From NCBI RefSeq assembly GCF_018613535.1, contig NZ_JAGGQB010000015.1, positions 27,603-91,602 on the forward strand: 64,000 bases of DNA, read 5' to 3'. Source of the stretch: Bacillus sp. ISL-51 (GTDB lineage Bacteria > Bacillota > Bacilli > Bacillales > Bacillaceae). Each line of letters starts with the position of its first letter. Position 1 is the first letter of the stretch. The notes under the pieces were generated by a model. The model made no database searches, was not told the DNA's origin, and saw only the letters and a program-made list of their open reading frames with translations. Shown one piece after another: positions 27,024 through 36,874 of this stretch. A program made the translations under genes and the position numbers.

Positions 27024-28556
27024 GTGGAATATATAATTGAAATGCTCAATATACGCAAAGAATTTCCCGGTATCGTCGCCAACGATAACATTACTCTCCA
27101 AGTGAAAAAAGGCGAAATTCACGCCCTGCTTGGCGAAAACGGCGCGGGTAAATCCACTCTCATGAATGTCCTGTTCGGCCTGTATCAGCCTGAAAAGGGC
27201 GAGATCCGCGTGCGGGGCGAACGCGTTCACATTAACAGCCCGAACAAAGCCAATGACCTCGGCATCGGCATGGTGCATCAGCATTTTATGCTTGTTGACA
27301 CCTTTACCGTCTCTGAAAATATTATTCTCGGCAAAGAACCGAAAAAGCTCGGCAGAATTGATAAACAGCGCGCCGCCCAAGATGTGCGTGAGATTTCCGG
27401 CCGTTACGGGCTGCAAATTGATCCGGATGCCAAAGTCGCCGATATCTCTGTCGGCATGCAGCAGCGAGCTGAGATTTTAAAAACCCTCTATCGGGGCGCC
27501 GAGATTCTCATTTTTGACGAACCGACCGCGGTGCTGACTCCGCATGAAATTCAAGAACTCATTCAAATTATGAAAAACCTGGTCAATGAAGGGAAATCTA
27601 TTATTCTCATCACCCACAAATTAAAAGAAATTATGGAAGTGTGCGACCGGGTGACCATCATCCGCAAAGGAAAAGGCATTCAGACGCTGGATGTGGCGAA
27701 TACGGATAAAGATGAGCTGGCGAGCCTGATGGTCGGACGGGAGGTTTCATTTAAAACGGACAAAAAAGCGGCTGACCCGAAAAAAGAAGTACTCTCGCTT
27801 TCTCAAGTCACTGTCAAGGACGCACGCGGGGTTGAGGCGGTCAAACAGCTGTCCCTCTCTGTCAGAGCCGGTGAAATTGTCGGCATTGCGGGCGTTGACG
27901 GAAACGGACAGTCTGAACTCATTGAAGCCATTACCGGCCTCAGAAAAACACATTCGGGCACGATCACGTTAAACGGCAAGCCTTTGCAAAACCTGCCGCC
28001 GCGAAAAGTCACCGAATCAGGCATCGGGCATATTCCCCAGGACCGCCATAAACACGGGCTTGTTCTTGATTTTCCGATCGGTGAAAATATCGTGCTGCAA
28101 AGTTACTACCAAAAGCCCTACTCTTCTTTCGGCATATTAAACAGCCATGCCATCTATGACAAAGCCCGCAGCCTGATTGAAGAATACGATGTCAGAACCC
28201 CTGATGAATTTACGCCTGCGCGGGCGCTGTCGGGAGGAAACCAGCAAAAGGCCATTATCGGCCGGGAAGTGGACAGAAACCCCGATCTTTTAATCGCAGC
28301 TCAGCCGACCCGGGGACTGGATGTCGGCGCGATTGAATTCGTCCACAAAAAGCTGATTGAGCAGCGGGACGACGGCAAAGCGGTGCTGCTGCTATCGTTT
28401 GAGCTTGATGAAATTATGAATGTAAGCGACAGAATCGCCGTCATTTTTGAAGGCAGCATCATCGCAAACGTTAATCCGCTGGAAACAAACGAGCAGGAGC
28501 TCGGACTTTTAATGGCGGGAAGTAAGCAAAGGGAAGCGGGGAACACACATGATTAA
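27024..28556 (+). CDS. nupO: Guanosine ABC transporter ATPase NupO
   Basis: 510 residues with two fused ABC domains as in RbsA/MglA. First: Walker A GENGAGKST, signature-type ISVGMQQRAE, Walker B LIFDEPTAVLTP. Second: degenerate Walker A GVDGNGQSE, LSGGNQQKAIIGRE, and LLIAAQPTRGLD where Glu is replaced by Gln, typical of this family's weak second site. GTG start after AAGGAGCGG. The 3' end overlaps nupP by 8 bp. Confidence 0.93.
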   Translation: MEYIIEMLNIRKEFPGIVANDNITLQVKKGEIHALLGENGAGKSTLMNVLFGLYQPEKGEIRVRGERVHINSPNKANDLGIGMVHQHFMLVDTFTVSENIILGKEPKKLGRIDKQRAAQDVREISGRYGLQIDPDAKVADISVGMQQRAEILKTLYRGAEILIFDEPTAVLTPHEIQELIQIMKNLVNEGKSIILITHKLKEIMEVCDRVTIIRKGKGIQTLDVANTDKDELASLMVGREVSFKTDKKAADPKKEVLSLSQVTVKDARGVEAVKQLSLSVRAGEIVGIAGVDGNGQSELIEAITGLRKTHSGTITLNGKPLQNLPPRKVTESGIGHIPQDRHKHGLVLDFPIGENIVLQSYYQKPYSSFGILNSHAIYDKARSLIEEYDVRTPDEFTPARALSGGNQQKAIIGREVDRNPDLLIAAQPTRGLDVGAIEFVHKKLIEQRDDGKAVLLLSFELDEIMNVSDRIAVIFEGSIIANVNPLETNEQELGLLMAGSKQREAGNTHD

Positions 28557-29595
28557 TCGACTTTCTCATCTGGCTGTTCCGCTGATTGCGATCATTCTTG
28601 GTTTAGCGGCGGGAGCCGTCATCATGCTCGCCAGCGGCTACAATGTCATCAGCGGATATTCGGCTCTCTGGAACGGCATCTTCGGTGAAGTGTATTACAT
28701 AGGGGAAACGGTACGGCAGATTACACCTTATATTTTGTCCGGTTTGGCGGTGGCGTTCGCCTTTCGGACGGGTCTGTTCAATATCGGTGTTGAAGGACAG
28801 CTGCTTGTCGGCTGGACCGCCGCCGTTTGGGTCGGCACTTCCTTTGACGCCCCGGCTTATGTCCACCTTCCGCTTGCTTTATTAGCAGCAGCCGCTGCGG
28901 GCGGGCTTTGGGGATTGATTCCCGGATTTTTAAAAGCCCGGTTTTTTGTCCATGAAGTGATTGTCACCATCATGATGAATTATATCGCTCTTCATTTAAC
29001 CAATTATCTCATCTCTGATGTCATGACGGACCACCGGGACAAAACGGCCAAAATCCATGAAAGCGCCTCTCTCCGCTCGCCATTTTTAGAGCAGCTGACA
29101 GATTACTCCCGCCTTCACTGGGGCATTCTGATCGCTCTTTTTATGGCTGTCGTCATGTGGTTTATCATTCATAAGACAAGAAGCGGATTTGAATTCCGCG
29201 CAGTCGGCTTTAACCAGCATGCCGCACAGTACGCCGGAATGAGCGTCAGAAAAAATATGATGTACTCCATGCTGATTTCAGGCGCTTTCGCCGGACTTGC
29301 CGGTGCGATGGAAGGACTCGGCACCTTTCAATACGCGGCGGTTAAGGGCGCCTTTACCGGCGTCGGCTTCGACGGAATCGCGGTCGCCCTTCTCGGCGGC
29401 AATACAGCCATCGGCGCAGTGCTAGCGGCTTGTCTGCTTGGCGGCCTTAAAGTCGGCGCGTTAAATATGCCGATTGAATCAGGCGTGCCTTCAGAAGTCG
29501 TTGATATCGTGATTGCCATTATTATTTTATTTGTAGCATCAAGCTATGCCATCCGTCTCGTGCTTGATAAATTGAAGAAAAAGGGGGCGAAATAA
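28549..29595 (+). CDS. nupP: Guanosine ABC transporter permease NupP
   Basis: 348 residues, BPD_transp_2 type permease with 8-10 membrane helices. Motifs AFRTGLFNIGVEGQLL and GFNQHAAQYAGMSV are typical of nucleoside permeases; the latter carries the coupling-helix region. Start ATG inside the end of nupO. Forms the membrane channel with NupQ. Confidence 0.92.
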   Translation: MINRLSHLAVPLIAIILGLAAGAVIMLASGYNVISGYSALWNGIFGEVYYIGETVRQITPYILSGLAVAFAFRTGLFNIGVEGQLLVGWTAAVWVGTSFDAPAYVHLPLALLAAAAAGGLWGLIPGFLKARFFVHEVIVTIMMNYIALHLTNYLISDVMTDHRDKTAKIHESASLRSPFLEQLTDYSRLHWGILIALFMAVVMWFIIHKTRSGFEFRAVGFNQHAAQYAGMSVRKNMMYSMLISGAFAGLAGAMEGLGTFQYAAVKGAFTGVGFDGIAVALLGGNTAIGAVLAACLLGGLKVGALNMPIESGVPSEVVDIVIAIIILFVASSYAIRLVLDKLKKKGAK

Positions 29596-30555
29596 GTGGA
29601 CTTTCTGCAGATCTTATCCATAATTGTCCCGGCAACACTCGTATACGCTGCCCCGCTTATTTTAACCGCTCTCGGCGGCGTGTTTTCTGAAAGATCGGGC
29701 GTTGTCAACATCGGCTTGGAAGGACTTATGATTATCGGCGCCTTTACAAGTGTCCTGTTTAACTTATTTCTCGGACATCAGCTCGGGTCCGCGACACCGT
29801 GGCTCGCCTTAATTGCAGCGATGATTGCGGGCGGTCTGTTCTCGCTGATTCACGCGGCCGCTGCCGTTTCCTTCCGTGCTGATCAGACTGTAACCGGTGT
29901 GGCCATTAATATGCTTGCATTAGGCGCAACGCTGTTTATCGTCAAGCTCATATACGGAAAAGCGCAGACTGATAAAATACCCGAGCCCTTTTATAAAACA
30001 AATATTCCCGGTTTGAGTGACATTCCGGTGTTGGGAAAGATTTTCTTTTCTGATGTGTATTACACGTCAATCTTAGCTATCGTTCTGGCCTTTATTTCTT
30101 GGTTCATTTTATTCAAAACGCCGTTCGGGCTTCGCATCCGTTCGGTCGGGGAACACCCGATGGCAGCTGACACGATGGGTGTAAACGTGTTTAAAATGCG
30201 CTATATCGGCGTCATGATCAGCGGACTGTTCGGCGGTCTCGGCGGCGGTGTATATGCTTCCACCATTGCGCTCGATTTCACTCATTCCACCATTTCCGGC
30301 CAAGGCTTTATCGCGCTTGCCGCGCTTGTCTTCGGCAAATGGCATCCGATCGGCGCGCTTGGGGCGGCGCTGTTTTTCGGATTTGCGCAAAGCCTAAGCA
30401 TCATCGGTTCGCTTTTGCCCCTTTTCAAAGACATACCGAATGTGTATATGCTGATGGCTCCTTATATCTTAACCATTCTCGCGCTCGCCGGATTTATCGG
30501 CCGCGCGGATGCGCCTAAAGCAAACGGCATCCCTTACATTAAGGGGAAACGCTGA
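29596..30555 (+). CDS. nupQ: Guanosine ABC transporter permease NupQ
   Basis: 319 residues, second permease of the importer; GGVFSERSGVVNIGLEGLMIIGAF and RIRSVGEHPMAADTMGVNV correspond to those of NupP. GTG start immediately after the nupP stop with GGGGGCG upstream. Last gene of nupNOPQ, followed by a strong terminator. In B. subtilis 168 maeN and yufS follow; here only yufS does. Confidence 0.92.
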   Translation: MDFLQILSIIVPATLVYAAPLILTALGGVFSERSGVVNIGLEGLMIIGAFTSVLFNLFLGHQLGSATPWLALIAAMIAGGLFSLIHAAAAVSFRADQTVTGVAINMLALGATLFIVKLIYGKAQTDKIPEPFYKTNIPGLSDIPVLGKIFFSDVYYTSILAIVLAFISWFILFKTPFGLRIRSVGEHPMAADTMGVNVFKMRYIGVMISGLFGGLGGGVYASTIALDFTHSTISGQGFIALAALVFGKWHPIGALGAALFFGFAQSLSIIGSLLPLFKDIPNVYMLMAPYILTILALAGFIGRADAPKANGIPYIKGKR

Positions 30556-30566
30556 AAAGGCATCAG

Positions 30567-30604
30567 AAAAGAGTTCCGCGCCCCCTGCGCCGGAACTCTT
30601 TTTA
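30567..30604. terminator. nupQ terminator
   Basis: AAAAGAGTTCCG (30567-30578) / CGGAACTCTTTT (30591-30602), T-rich on the plus strand and A-rich on the other; also abuts the stop of convergent yufS. Confidence 0.88.
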
Positions 30605-30820
30605 TCTTTTGACGATCCTCATATATTCCCGCGGCTGAAATGGCTCCCTCAACGATTCGGCTGCGCTTAATCTGTCATGCGCGTATTCCGAATCGAGAAA
30701 AAACCCCTCCCAGTCATCGGCTCCCATTTGATGCCGTCCTTTGTGCAATCCGTCCGCTATGAATGTTCCTGCGATGATGGAACAAAATAAGCCTGTACAT
30801 ACCGCAGCTTTTCTTTTCAT
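30602..30820 (-). CDS. yufS: Small exported protein YufS
   Basis: 72 residues. Basic start (MKRK) and a hydrophobic stretch AAVCTGLFCSIIAGTFIA resemble a signal peptide or membrane anchor; the rest is polar. Matches the place and size of B. subtilis YufS, function unknown. Between convergent nupQ and divergent mrpA. Confidence 0.65.
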   Translation of the reverse strand: MKRKAAVCTGLFCSIIAGTFIADGLHKGRHQMGADDWEGFFLDSEYAHDRLSAAESLREPFQPREYMRIVKR

Positions 30821-31063
30821 CTGATCAGCTCCTTATCTTCAGCTTGATCTGAAAGATAAATGGATATACAAAATCAAAAATGTTTGATAAATTTATTTTA
30901 AGTTCAAAAGACCACAAAATATAGAAGGGAATACTTTATGCCGTAGCAGGGTAAAAAAAAGTGCGATATAATTTGTACTGGGTCCTATGACCTTGAATTT
31001 ATTTTTATTCAATCTTACATAAAGCAGTTGCTTGATGAAAAAACAAGCAAAGGAGGTCTTCTG

Positions 31064-33466
31064 TTGCAGCTGTTACATTTAGCGATTTTGGCGCCTTTTT
31101 TATTTGCATGTATTGTTCCCTTTCTCTGGAAATGGGTAAAAAACATTCATACGGGCTGGTTTGTGCTGATTTTGCCCGTCTTGCTGTTCATTTACTTTAT
31201 CAGCATGCTCCGTATGACGATGGCGGGAGAAACGGTCCGGTCCGTGGCTGAATGGATCCCTTCATTCGGCATTAACTTTACCGTTTATATTGACGGTCTC
31301 GGGCTGTTATTCGCTTTATTGATTACGGGTATCGGCTCTTTGGTTACGCTGTACAGCATTTATTATTTATCTAAAGACAAGGAAAAGCTCGGCCCCTTTT
31401 ATGTTTACTTGCTGATGTTTATGGGCGCGATGCTCGGCGTTGTGCTCATTGATAACGTCATTGTGCTTTATATGTTCTGGGAACTGACAAGCCTGTCATC
31501 TTTCTTATTAATCGGGTATTGGTATAAACGGGAGAAATCACGATACGGCGCTGTGAAATCGCTTTTGATCACCGTAGGCGGGGGGCTTTGCATGCTCGGA
31601 GGCTTTATCCTCCTGTACCTTATCACGGACTCATTCAGTATCAGGGAAATGGTCAATCAGGTGCATCTAATCGCCGGCCATCCGTTCTTTATCCCGGCGA
31701 TGATTCTCCTGTTATTAGGGGCATTTACGAAGTCGGCGCAGTTTCCGTTTTACATTTGGCTGCCTGACGCGATGGAGGCGCCAACTCCTGTCAGCGCCTA
31801 TCTTCATTCCGCCACAATGGTGAAGGCCGGCATTTATCTCATTGCCAGGTTCAGTCCGATTTTTGCATTTTCACCCGTGTGGTTTTGGACGGTTGCTTCC
31901 GTGGGCCTTATCACGATGGTATGGTCATCATTCCAGGCAGTCAGACAAACTGATTTAAAATCGATTTTAGCTTTTTCCACAGTCAGCCAGCTCGGAATGA
32001 TTGTATCCATGCTCGGAGCCGGAGCCGCCGCTCTCCATTACCAGCATTCGGAATATTTTACTGCGGCTGTGATGGCGGCTGTGTTTCACTTAATTAACCA
32101 TGCCACTTTTAAAGGAAGTTTATTTATGGCGGTCGGTATTATTGATCATGAGACAGGAACGAGAGATATCCGCAGGCTTGGCGGGCTGATGGCGGTCATG
32201 CCGATTACGTTCACCGTCTCCCTGATCGGCACGTTTTCCATGGCTGGCCTTCCTCCTTTTAACGGCTTTTTGAGTAAGGAAATGTTCTTTACAAGTATGC
32301 TGCGGATTGCCCATGCAGATATTTTTCACCTTGATACGTGGGGAGTGCTGTTCCCCGTCCTTGCGTGGGTCGGCAGCGTGTTTACTTTCATCTACAGCAT
32401 GAAGCTGTTCTTCAGGACATTCAGAGGAACCGCGAAGCCTGATCAGCTCGAAAAGGCGCCGCACGAAGCTCCTCTCGGCATGCTGATTTCACCTGTCATC
32501 CTTGCCGCTTGTGCGGTCAGCCTGTTTTTCGTACCGAACGTTTTGTCCTACAGCCTGATTGAACCGGCGATGAATTCCATTTACCCGGCTCTGTTAACCG
32601 GCGGGAACACATTCCATGTCCACATTTCGCAGTGGCACGGGGTGACGGCAGAGGTGCTGATGACACTCGGCATTATCATTGCCGGCACGATCGGCTATGT
32701 GACGTTATCTAAATGGGAACGCATTTATCAGCTGTTTCCAAAAAAACTGACGCTGAACCGCCTTTACGACAGCATAACGGGCAGCATGGAAAAAAGGTCT
32801 TATCAGCTGACGTCATCTTATATGACCGGTTTTTTAAGAGATTATCTGCTGTATATCTTTGCCGCTTTTATTATACTCATCGGATCAGCGCTTGCGCTGA
32901 AAGGCGGATTTTCATTTACAACGAAAGACATGGCGGAGATCGGTCCGTATGAAGTCGTCTTATCACTCGTCATGGTGAGCGCGACTGCGGCAACCGTCTT
33001 CGCCAAGTCACGGCTGACGGCGATTATCTCACTCGGTGTCGTCGGCTATACGCTGGCACTGTTTTTCGTCATCTTCAGAGCGCCCGATCTGGCGCTGACG
33101 CAGCTTGTCATTGAGACGATATCCGTCGCTCTGTTTCTTCTTTGTTTCTATCACCTGCCGAAGATGAAGCGGAAAAAGAAGACAAGAACATTCCGAATGA
33201 CGAATTTCGTGATTTCGCTCGGTGTGGGCATTATTGTTACACTGCTCGGAATCGCGTCTTCAAGCGAAAAAACAAAGGACAGCATCGCTTCCTTTTTTAC
33301 CGCGTACAGCCACAAGCTGAGCGGAGGCAATAACATTGTCAATGTCATCCTGGTGGATTTCAGGGGCTTTGATACGATGTTTGAAATTACGGTGCTGACG
33401 ATTGCCGCTCTCGGGATTTACAGTATGATCAGAACGAAAGTTAAAGAGGAGGGAGAAGAGCGTTGA
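31064..33466 (+). CDS. mrpA: Na+/H+ antiporter subunit MrpA
   Basis: 800 residues, largest subunit of the Mrp antiporter (Na+(K+)/H+ exchange, pH homeostasis, Na+ and bile-salt resistance). NuoL-like core with the conserved Glu in MFWELTSLSSFLLIG and Lys in TKSAQFPFYIWLPDAMEAPTP, plus C-terminal MrpB-like helices. TTG at 31064 with AAAGGAGGT upstream gives the B. subtilis-like start MQLLHLAILAPFLF; an upstream TTG is out of range of any ribosome site. Overlaps mrpB by 4 bp. A TATAAT is at 30967-30972. Confidence 0.95.
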   Translation: MQLLHLAILAPFLFACIVPFLWKWVKNIHTGWFVLILPVLLFIYFISMLRMTMAGETVRSVAEWIPSFGINFTVYIDGLGLLFALLITGIGSLVTLYSIYYLSKDKEKLGPFYVYLLMFMGAMLGVVLIDNVIVLYMFWELTSLSSFLLIGYWYKREKSRYGAVKSLLITVGGGLCMLGGFILLYLITDSFSIREMVNQVHLIAGHPFFIPAMILLLLGAFTKSAQFPFYIWLPDAMEAPTPVSAYLHSATMVKAGIYLIARFSPIFAFSPVWFWTVASVGLITMVWSSFQAVRQTDLKSILAFSTVSQLGMIVSMLGAGAAALHYQHSEYFTAAVMAAVFHLINHATFKGSLFMAVGIIDHETGTRDIRRLGGLMAVMPITFTVSLIGTFSMAGLPPFNGFLSKEMFFTSMLRIAHADIFHLDTWGVLFPVLAWVGSVFTFIYSMKLFFRTFRGTAKPDQLEKAPHEAPLGMLISPVILAACAVSLFFVPNVLSYSLIEPAMNSIYPALLTGGNTFHVHISQWHGVTAEVLMTLGIIIAGTIGYVTLSKWERIYQLFPKKLTLNRLYDSITGSMEKRSYQLTSSYMTGFLRDYLLYIFAAFIILIGSALALKGGFSFTTKDMAEIGPYEVVLSLVMVSATAATVFAKSRLTAIISLGVVGYTLALFFVIFRAPDLALTQLVIETISVALFLLCFYHLPKMKRKKKTRTFRMTNFVISLGVGIIVTLLGIASSSEKTKDSIASFFTAYSHKLSGGNNIVNVILVDFRGFDTMFEITVLTIAALGIYSMIRTKVKEEGEER

Positions 33467-33894
33467 GAGAGCATAAAACGAATGACATCATCATGCAGAC
33501 AGTAACCAAGCTGGTATCCTTTATCATTCTGCTTTTCTCTTTCTATTTATTTTTATCCGGGCATAACGCACCCGGCGGAGGATTTGTCGGCGGATTGATT
33601 ACGTCTTCTGCCATCGTGCTTTTGCTTTTAGCTTTTGATTTAAAGACGGTTCAATCCATTTTACCTGTTAATTTTATATATGTAGCGGGCGCGGGTCTCT
33701 TGATCGCGATTGCAACAGGAGCCGGATCGTTCCTTTTCGGAGCGCCCTTTCTGAGCCATACATTCGGCCACTTTCAGCTCCCCCTGCTTGGAAAAACGGA
33801 GCTGGCGACGGCCACTTTGTTTGATTTAGGCGTGTATCTCGTTGTCGTCGGCGTTACGATGACCATTATTCAAACGATTGGAGAGGAAGAATAA
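33463..33894 (+). CDS. mrpB: Na+/H+ antiporter subunit MrpB
   Basis: 143 residues, four helices; typical GHNAPGGGFVGGLI motif near residue 36. TTG start overlapping the mrpA stop (TTGA). Integral part of the Mrp complex. Confidence 0.95.
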   Translation: MREHKTNDIIMQTVTKLVSFIILLFSFYLFLSGHNAPGGGFVGGLITSSAIVLLLLAFDLKTVQSILPVNFIYVAGAGLLIAIATGAGSFLFGAPFLSHTFGHFQLPLLGKTELATATLFDLGVYLVVVGVTMTIIQTIGEEE

Positions 33895-34235
33895 TGGAAA
33901 TCTTAATGTCTGTCATCGCAGGTATTTTGTTTATGGCGGCAACCTATTTGCTGCTTTCTAAAAGTCTTTTGCGCGTCATTATCGGAACCGCTCTTTTAAG
34001 CCACGGCGTGCATTTGCTGCTTTTGACGATGGGCGGCCTGAAAAAAGGCGCCCCTCCTATTTTAGGCGGGAAAAGCACGTCTTTTGTCGATCCGCTGCCG
34101 CAAGCTCTGATACTGACGGCGATCGTCATTTCATTCGGCGTCACTTCCTTCCTGCTCGTAATGGCGTTTCGCGCCTACCAGGAATTGAAGTCGGATGATA
34201 TGGATCAAATGAGGGGAAATGATCAACATGAATAA
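33894..34235 (+). CDS. mrpC: Na+/H+ antiporter subunit MrpC
   Basis: 113 residues, three helices, NuoK homologue (LLLSKSLLRVIIGTALLSHGVHLLLL). ATG overlaps the mrpB stop (TAATG). Translation is coupled along the operon. Confidence 0.95.
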   Translation: MEILMSVIAGILFMAATYLLLSKSLLRVIIGTALLSHGVHLLLLTMGGLKKGAPPILGGKSTSFVDPLPQALILTAIVISFGVTSFLLVMAFRAYQELKSDDMDQMRGNDQHE

Positions 34236-35709
34236 TTTTGTGGTACTGCCTATCCTGCTGCCGCTTCTGGCCGCAGTTCTCTTAATATTTATGAACAGGA
34301 ACGTCATGCTGATGCGGATATTCAGCACCGCCGTCTCTGCTGCTTCCATCGTGATCAGCGCACTCCTCGTTCAAACCGTCTTTACAGGCGGGGTTCAGAC
34401 CTTGACGCTTGGCGGCTGGAAAGCGCCGTACGGCATTGTGCTGGCTGCAGACCAGCTGGCAAGCCTGCTAGTTCTGACAACCGCTGTCATCGGATTGCTC
34501 GTTATCCTCTATTCCTTCCGCTCCATCGGGGAAAAACGGGAGCGCGCATTCTATTATTCAGCCGTGCAATTTCTTCTCGCCGGCGTGAGCGGTGCGTTTT
34601 TAACGGGTGATTTGTTTAATATGTACGTCTTTTTTGAGCTTTTGCTTATCGCGTCCTACATGCTGATCGTTCTGGGCGGGGCGAAGATTCAATTAAGAGA
34701 ATCATTGAAATATATTGTGTTTAACATTGTGTCATCCGCGTTTTTTGTCATCGGCGTCGGTTACTTATATGCCGTGACGGGAACGCTGAATATGGCCGAC
34801 TTAAGCTTAAGAATAAGCGAGTCAGGCCAGACGGGGCTGATCACGGTCATCGGCGTGCTGTTTCTCGTCGTATTCGGTTTAAAGGGCGGGATCTTCCCTC
34901 TGTACTTCTGGATGCCGGGTTCTTATTACGCGCCGCCGACGGCGATTTCAGCCTTGTTCGGGTCTCTTTTGACGAAAGTCGGGCTGTATGCAATCTTAAG
35001 GGTATTTACGCTGATCTTTATTCACGATATAGGCTTTACCCATCAGCTGATGATGTGGCTTGCGATGCTGACGGTTTTATTCGGCGTGATCGGGTCCATC
35101 GCCTATGCCGATGTCATGAAAATCGTCATCTACAATATTATTACAGCCGTCGGCGTCATCTTATTCGGAATCGCAATGAACACTCCCGCCTCCATTCAAG
35201 GAGCGATTTATTATCTGATTCACGATATGCTGATTAAAGGGGCTTTGTTTATGCTTGCAGGAACGCTCATCGCTTTGACGGGCACGGCCAGCCTGCATAA
35301 AATGGGCGGTCTGATCACCCGCTACCCGGTTTTAGGCTGGATGTTTTTTATCTCCGGCATCTCTCTGGCCGGCATTCCGCCGTTCAGCGGATTTGTGGGC
35401 AAGCTAAAGATTGCAGAAGGCGGTTTTGACCGTGGGGAAATGCTGTTTTCCGTATTGATTCTGCTGTCAAGCCTGCTTGTTCTGTATTCAGTGCTGAAGA
35501 TTTTTATTACGGCTTTTTGGGGGGAAGAAAAGGAAACACCTGCCGGGGGCAAACGTTCAGCAAAAGGGCTCCTTTATCCGGCAGCTGTTTTCCTCCTCCT
35601 GTCGCTTTTGTTCGGCCTCGGATCCGAATGGGTGTCACCGTATGTCAATCAGGCGGCTGAGACTCTGCTGAATCCGGAAAAATACATTGAAGCTGTTTTG
35701 AAGGAGTAG
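34228..35709 (+). CDS. mrpD: Na+/H+ antiporter subunit MrpD
   Basis: 493 residues, equal to B. subtilis MrpD. NuoM/N-like proton channel subunit: conserved Glu in MYVFFELLLIASY and Lys in FGLKGGIFPLYFWMPGSY. ATG at 34228 chosen over ATG 34219, which would lie 2 nt from GAGGGG. Overlaps mrpC. Confidence 0.95.
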   Translation: MNNFVVLPILLPLLAAVLLIFMNRNVMLMRIFSTAVSAASIVISALLVQTVFTGGVQTLTLGGWKAPYGIVLAADQLASLLVLTTAVIGLLVILYSFRSIGEKRERAFYYSAVQFLLAGVSGAFLTGDLFNMYVFFELLLIASYMLIVLGGAKIQLRESLKYIVFNIVSSAFFVIGVGYLYAVTGTLNMADLSLRISESGQTGLITVIGVLFLVVFGLKGGIFPLYFWMPGSYYAPPTAISALFGSLLTKVGLYAILRVFTLIFIHDIGFTHQLMMWLAMLTVLFGVIGSIAYADVMKIVIYNIITAVGVILFGIAMNTPASIQGAIYYLIHDMLIKGALFMLAGTLIALTGTASLHKMGGLITRYPVLGWMFFISGISLAGIPPFSGFVGKLKIAEGGFDRGEMLFSVLILLSSLLVLYSVLKIFITAFWGEEKETPAGGKRSAKGLLYPAAVFLLLSLLFGLGSEWVSPYVNQAAETLLNPEKYIEAVLKE

Positions 35710-35714
35710 ATGGC

Positions 35715-36191
35715 ATGGCTTTTCAACTATTATTAAATGTTCTTCTCGCTGTTTGCTGGATGTTTCTCACAAACAGCCTCAGTGCCGCAGGATTCATCAC
35801 GGGGTTTATTGCGGGATTGGCGGCGCTCTTTTTTTTCAGGCGTTTCTTCTCGCGCCCGTTTTATGTTTGGAAAATATGGAATATCATCAAACTGTTTTTT
35901 ATCTTTATGAAGGAATTATATTTAGCCAATGTCAGTGTGCTGCAAACGATTATGTCGCCGAAACTGAATATACGTCCGGGAATCTTTGCGTTTAAGACGG
36001 AGTTGACGGCGGACTGGGAGATTACCCTGCTCTCGCTGTTAATTACCTTAACGCCCGGGACGCTTGTCATGGACATTTCTGATGACCGGTCGATTCTTTA
36101 TATACACGCAATGGACATTGACGATGCGGAAAAAGCGATTCATGACATCCGTGTCTCTTTTGAAAAAGCCATTCAGGAGGTGAGCCGCTGA
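35715..36191 (+). CDS. mrpE: Na+/H+ antiporter subunit MrpE
   Basis: 158 residues with two or three N-terminal helices and a cytoplasmic domain; motif LTPGTLVMDIS(D) near residue 113 is typical. GAAGGAG upstream. Structural subunit at one end of the Mrp complex. Confidence 0.94.
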   Translation: MAFQLLLNVLLAVCWMFLTNSLSAAGFITGFIAGLAALFFFRRFFSRPFYVWKIWNIIKLFFIFMKELYLANVSVLQTIMSPKLNIRPGIFAFKTELTADWEITLLSLLITLTPGTLVMDISDDRSILYIHAMDIDDAEKAIHDIRVSFEKAIQEVSR

Positions 36192-36475
36192 TGTTTACGT
36201 TCATTCTTCAATTATCGCTCGGCATTATGGCGGTTTCGACCTTGCTGTATGTCATTCGTGTCATTAAAGGACCGACAGTACCGGATCGGGTCGTCGCTCT
36301 TGATGCGATCGGCATTAATCTGATTGCCATGACAGCGCTCGTGTCCATCTTATTGAAAACGACGGCTTTTTTGGACATTATCCTGCTGCTCGGCATTTTA
36401 TCGTTTATCGGGACAATTGCTTTTGCTAAATTTTTAGAGAAAGGAGAGATTATCGAAAATGATCGAGATCGTTAA
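36191..36475 (+). CDS. mrpF: Na+/H+ antiporter subunit MrpF
   Basis: 94 residues, three helices, with [19 protein letters not shown], the family signature carrying the conserved Asp. ATG overlaps the mrpE stop (TGATG). Known in Bacillus also to support cholate efflux with the complex. Confidence 0.95.
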   Translation: MFTFILQLSLGIMAVSTLLYVIRVIKGPTVPDRVVALDAIGINLIAMTALVSILLKTTAFLDIILLLGILSFIGTIAFAKFLEKGEIIENDRDR

Positions 36476-36833
36476 ATGGGCGGTCGCCGTCTTTATCCTG
36501 ATGGGATCGCTGATCTGTCTTGTCGCCTCTTTCGGCACGCTTCGGCTTCCTGATGTGTTTACACGCGCCCACGCGTCTTCAAAAGGCTCAACTCTCGGCG
36601 TCAATATGATATTGCTCGGCGTCTTATGTTACCTGTGGATGCTGACCGGAGAAATATCCGCAAAAATTCTGCTCGGGATCATCTTTATCCTGCTGACGGC
36701 TCCGGTCGGGGCTCATCTCATTTGCAGGGCTGCGTATAATTCGGGGGTTTCGCTTGATAAAAGAAGCGTTCAGGACGATTATAAAGGGATCAGAAACTTT
36801 GTGATTAAACGAAAAGACGATTCATATTTGTAA
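36459..36833 (+). CDS. mrpG: Na+/H+ antiporter subunit MrpG
   Basis: 124 residues, three helices and a polar C terminus; signature [20 protein letters not shown]. Overlaps mrpF by 17 bp, with AAAGGAGAG upstream inside mrpF. Last gene of the seven-gene operon. Confidence 0.95.
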   Translation: MIEIVKWAVAVFILMGSLICLVASFGTLRLPDVFTRAHASSKGSTLGVNMILLGVLCYLWMLTGEISAKILLGIIFILLTAPVGAHLICRAAYNSGVSLDKRSVQDDYKGIRNFVIKRKDDSYL

Positions 36834-36835
36834 AA

Positions 36836-36874
36836 ACAAACAGCCGGACGCAATAGGATTCCGGCTGTTTTCTT
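36836..36874. terminator. Bidirectional terminator of mrpG and yuxO
   Basis: AAACAGCCGGA (36838-36848) / TCCGGCTGTTT (36860-36870) with T- and A-rich flanks between convergent genes. Confidence 0.87.

Noticed and set aside
30940..30975. SigmaA promoter for mrpA based on TATAAT at 30967-30972
   Set aside because: The -10 is perfect but no acceptable -35 is found at 16-18 bp and no extended -10; mentioned only in the mrpA entry.
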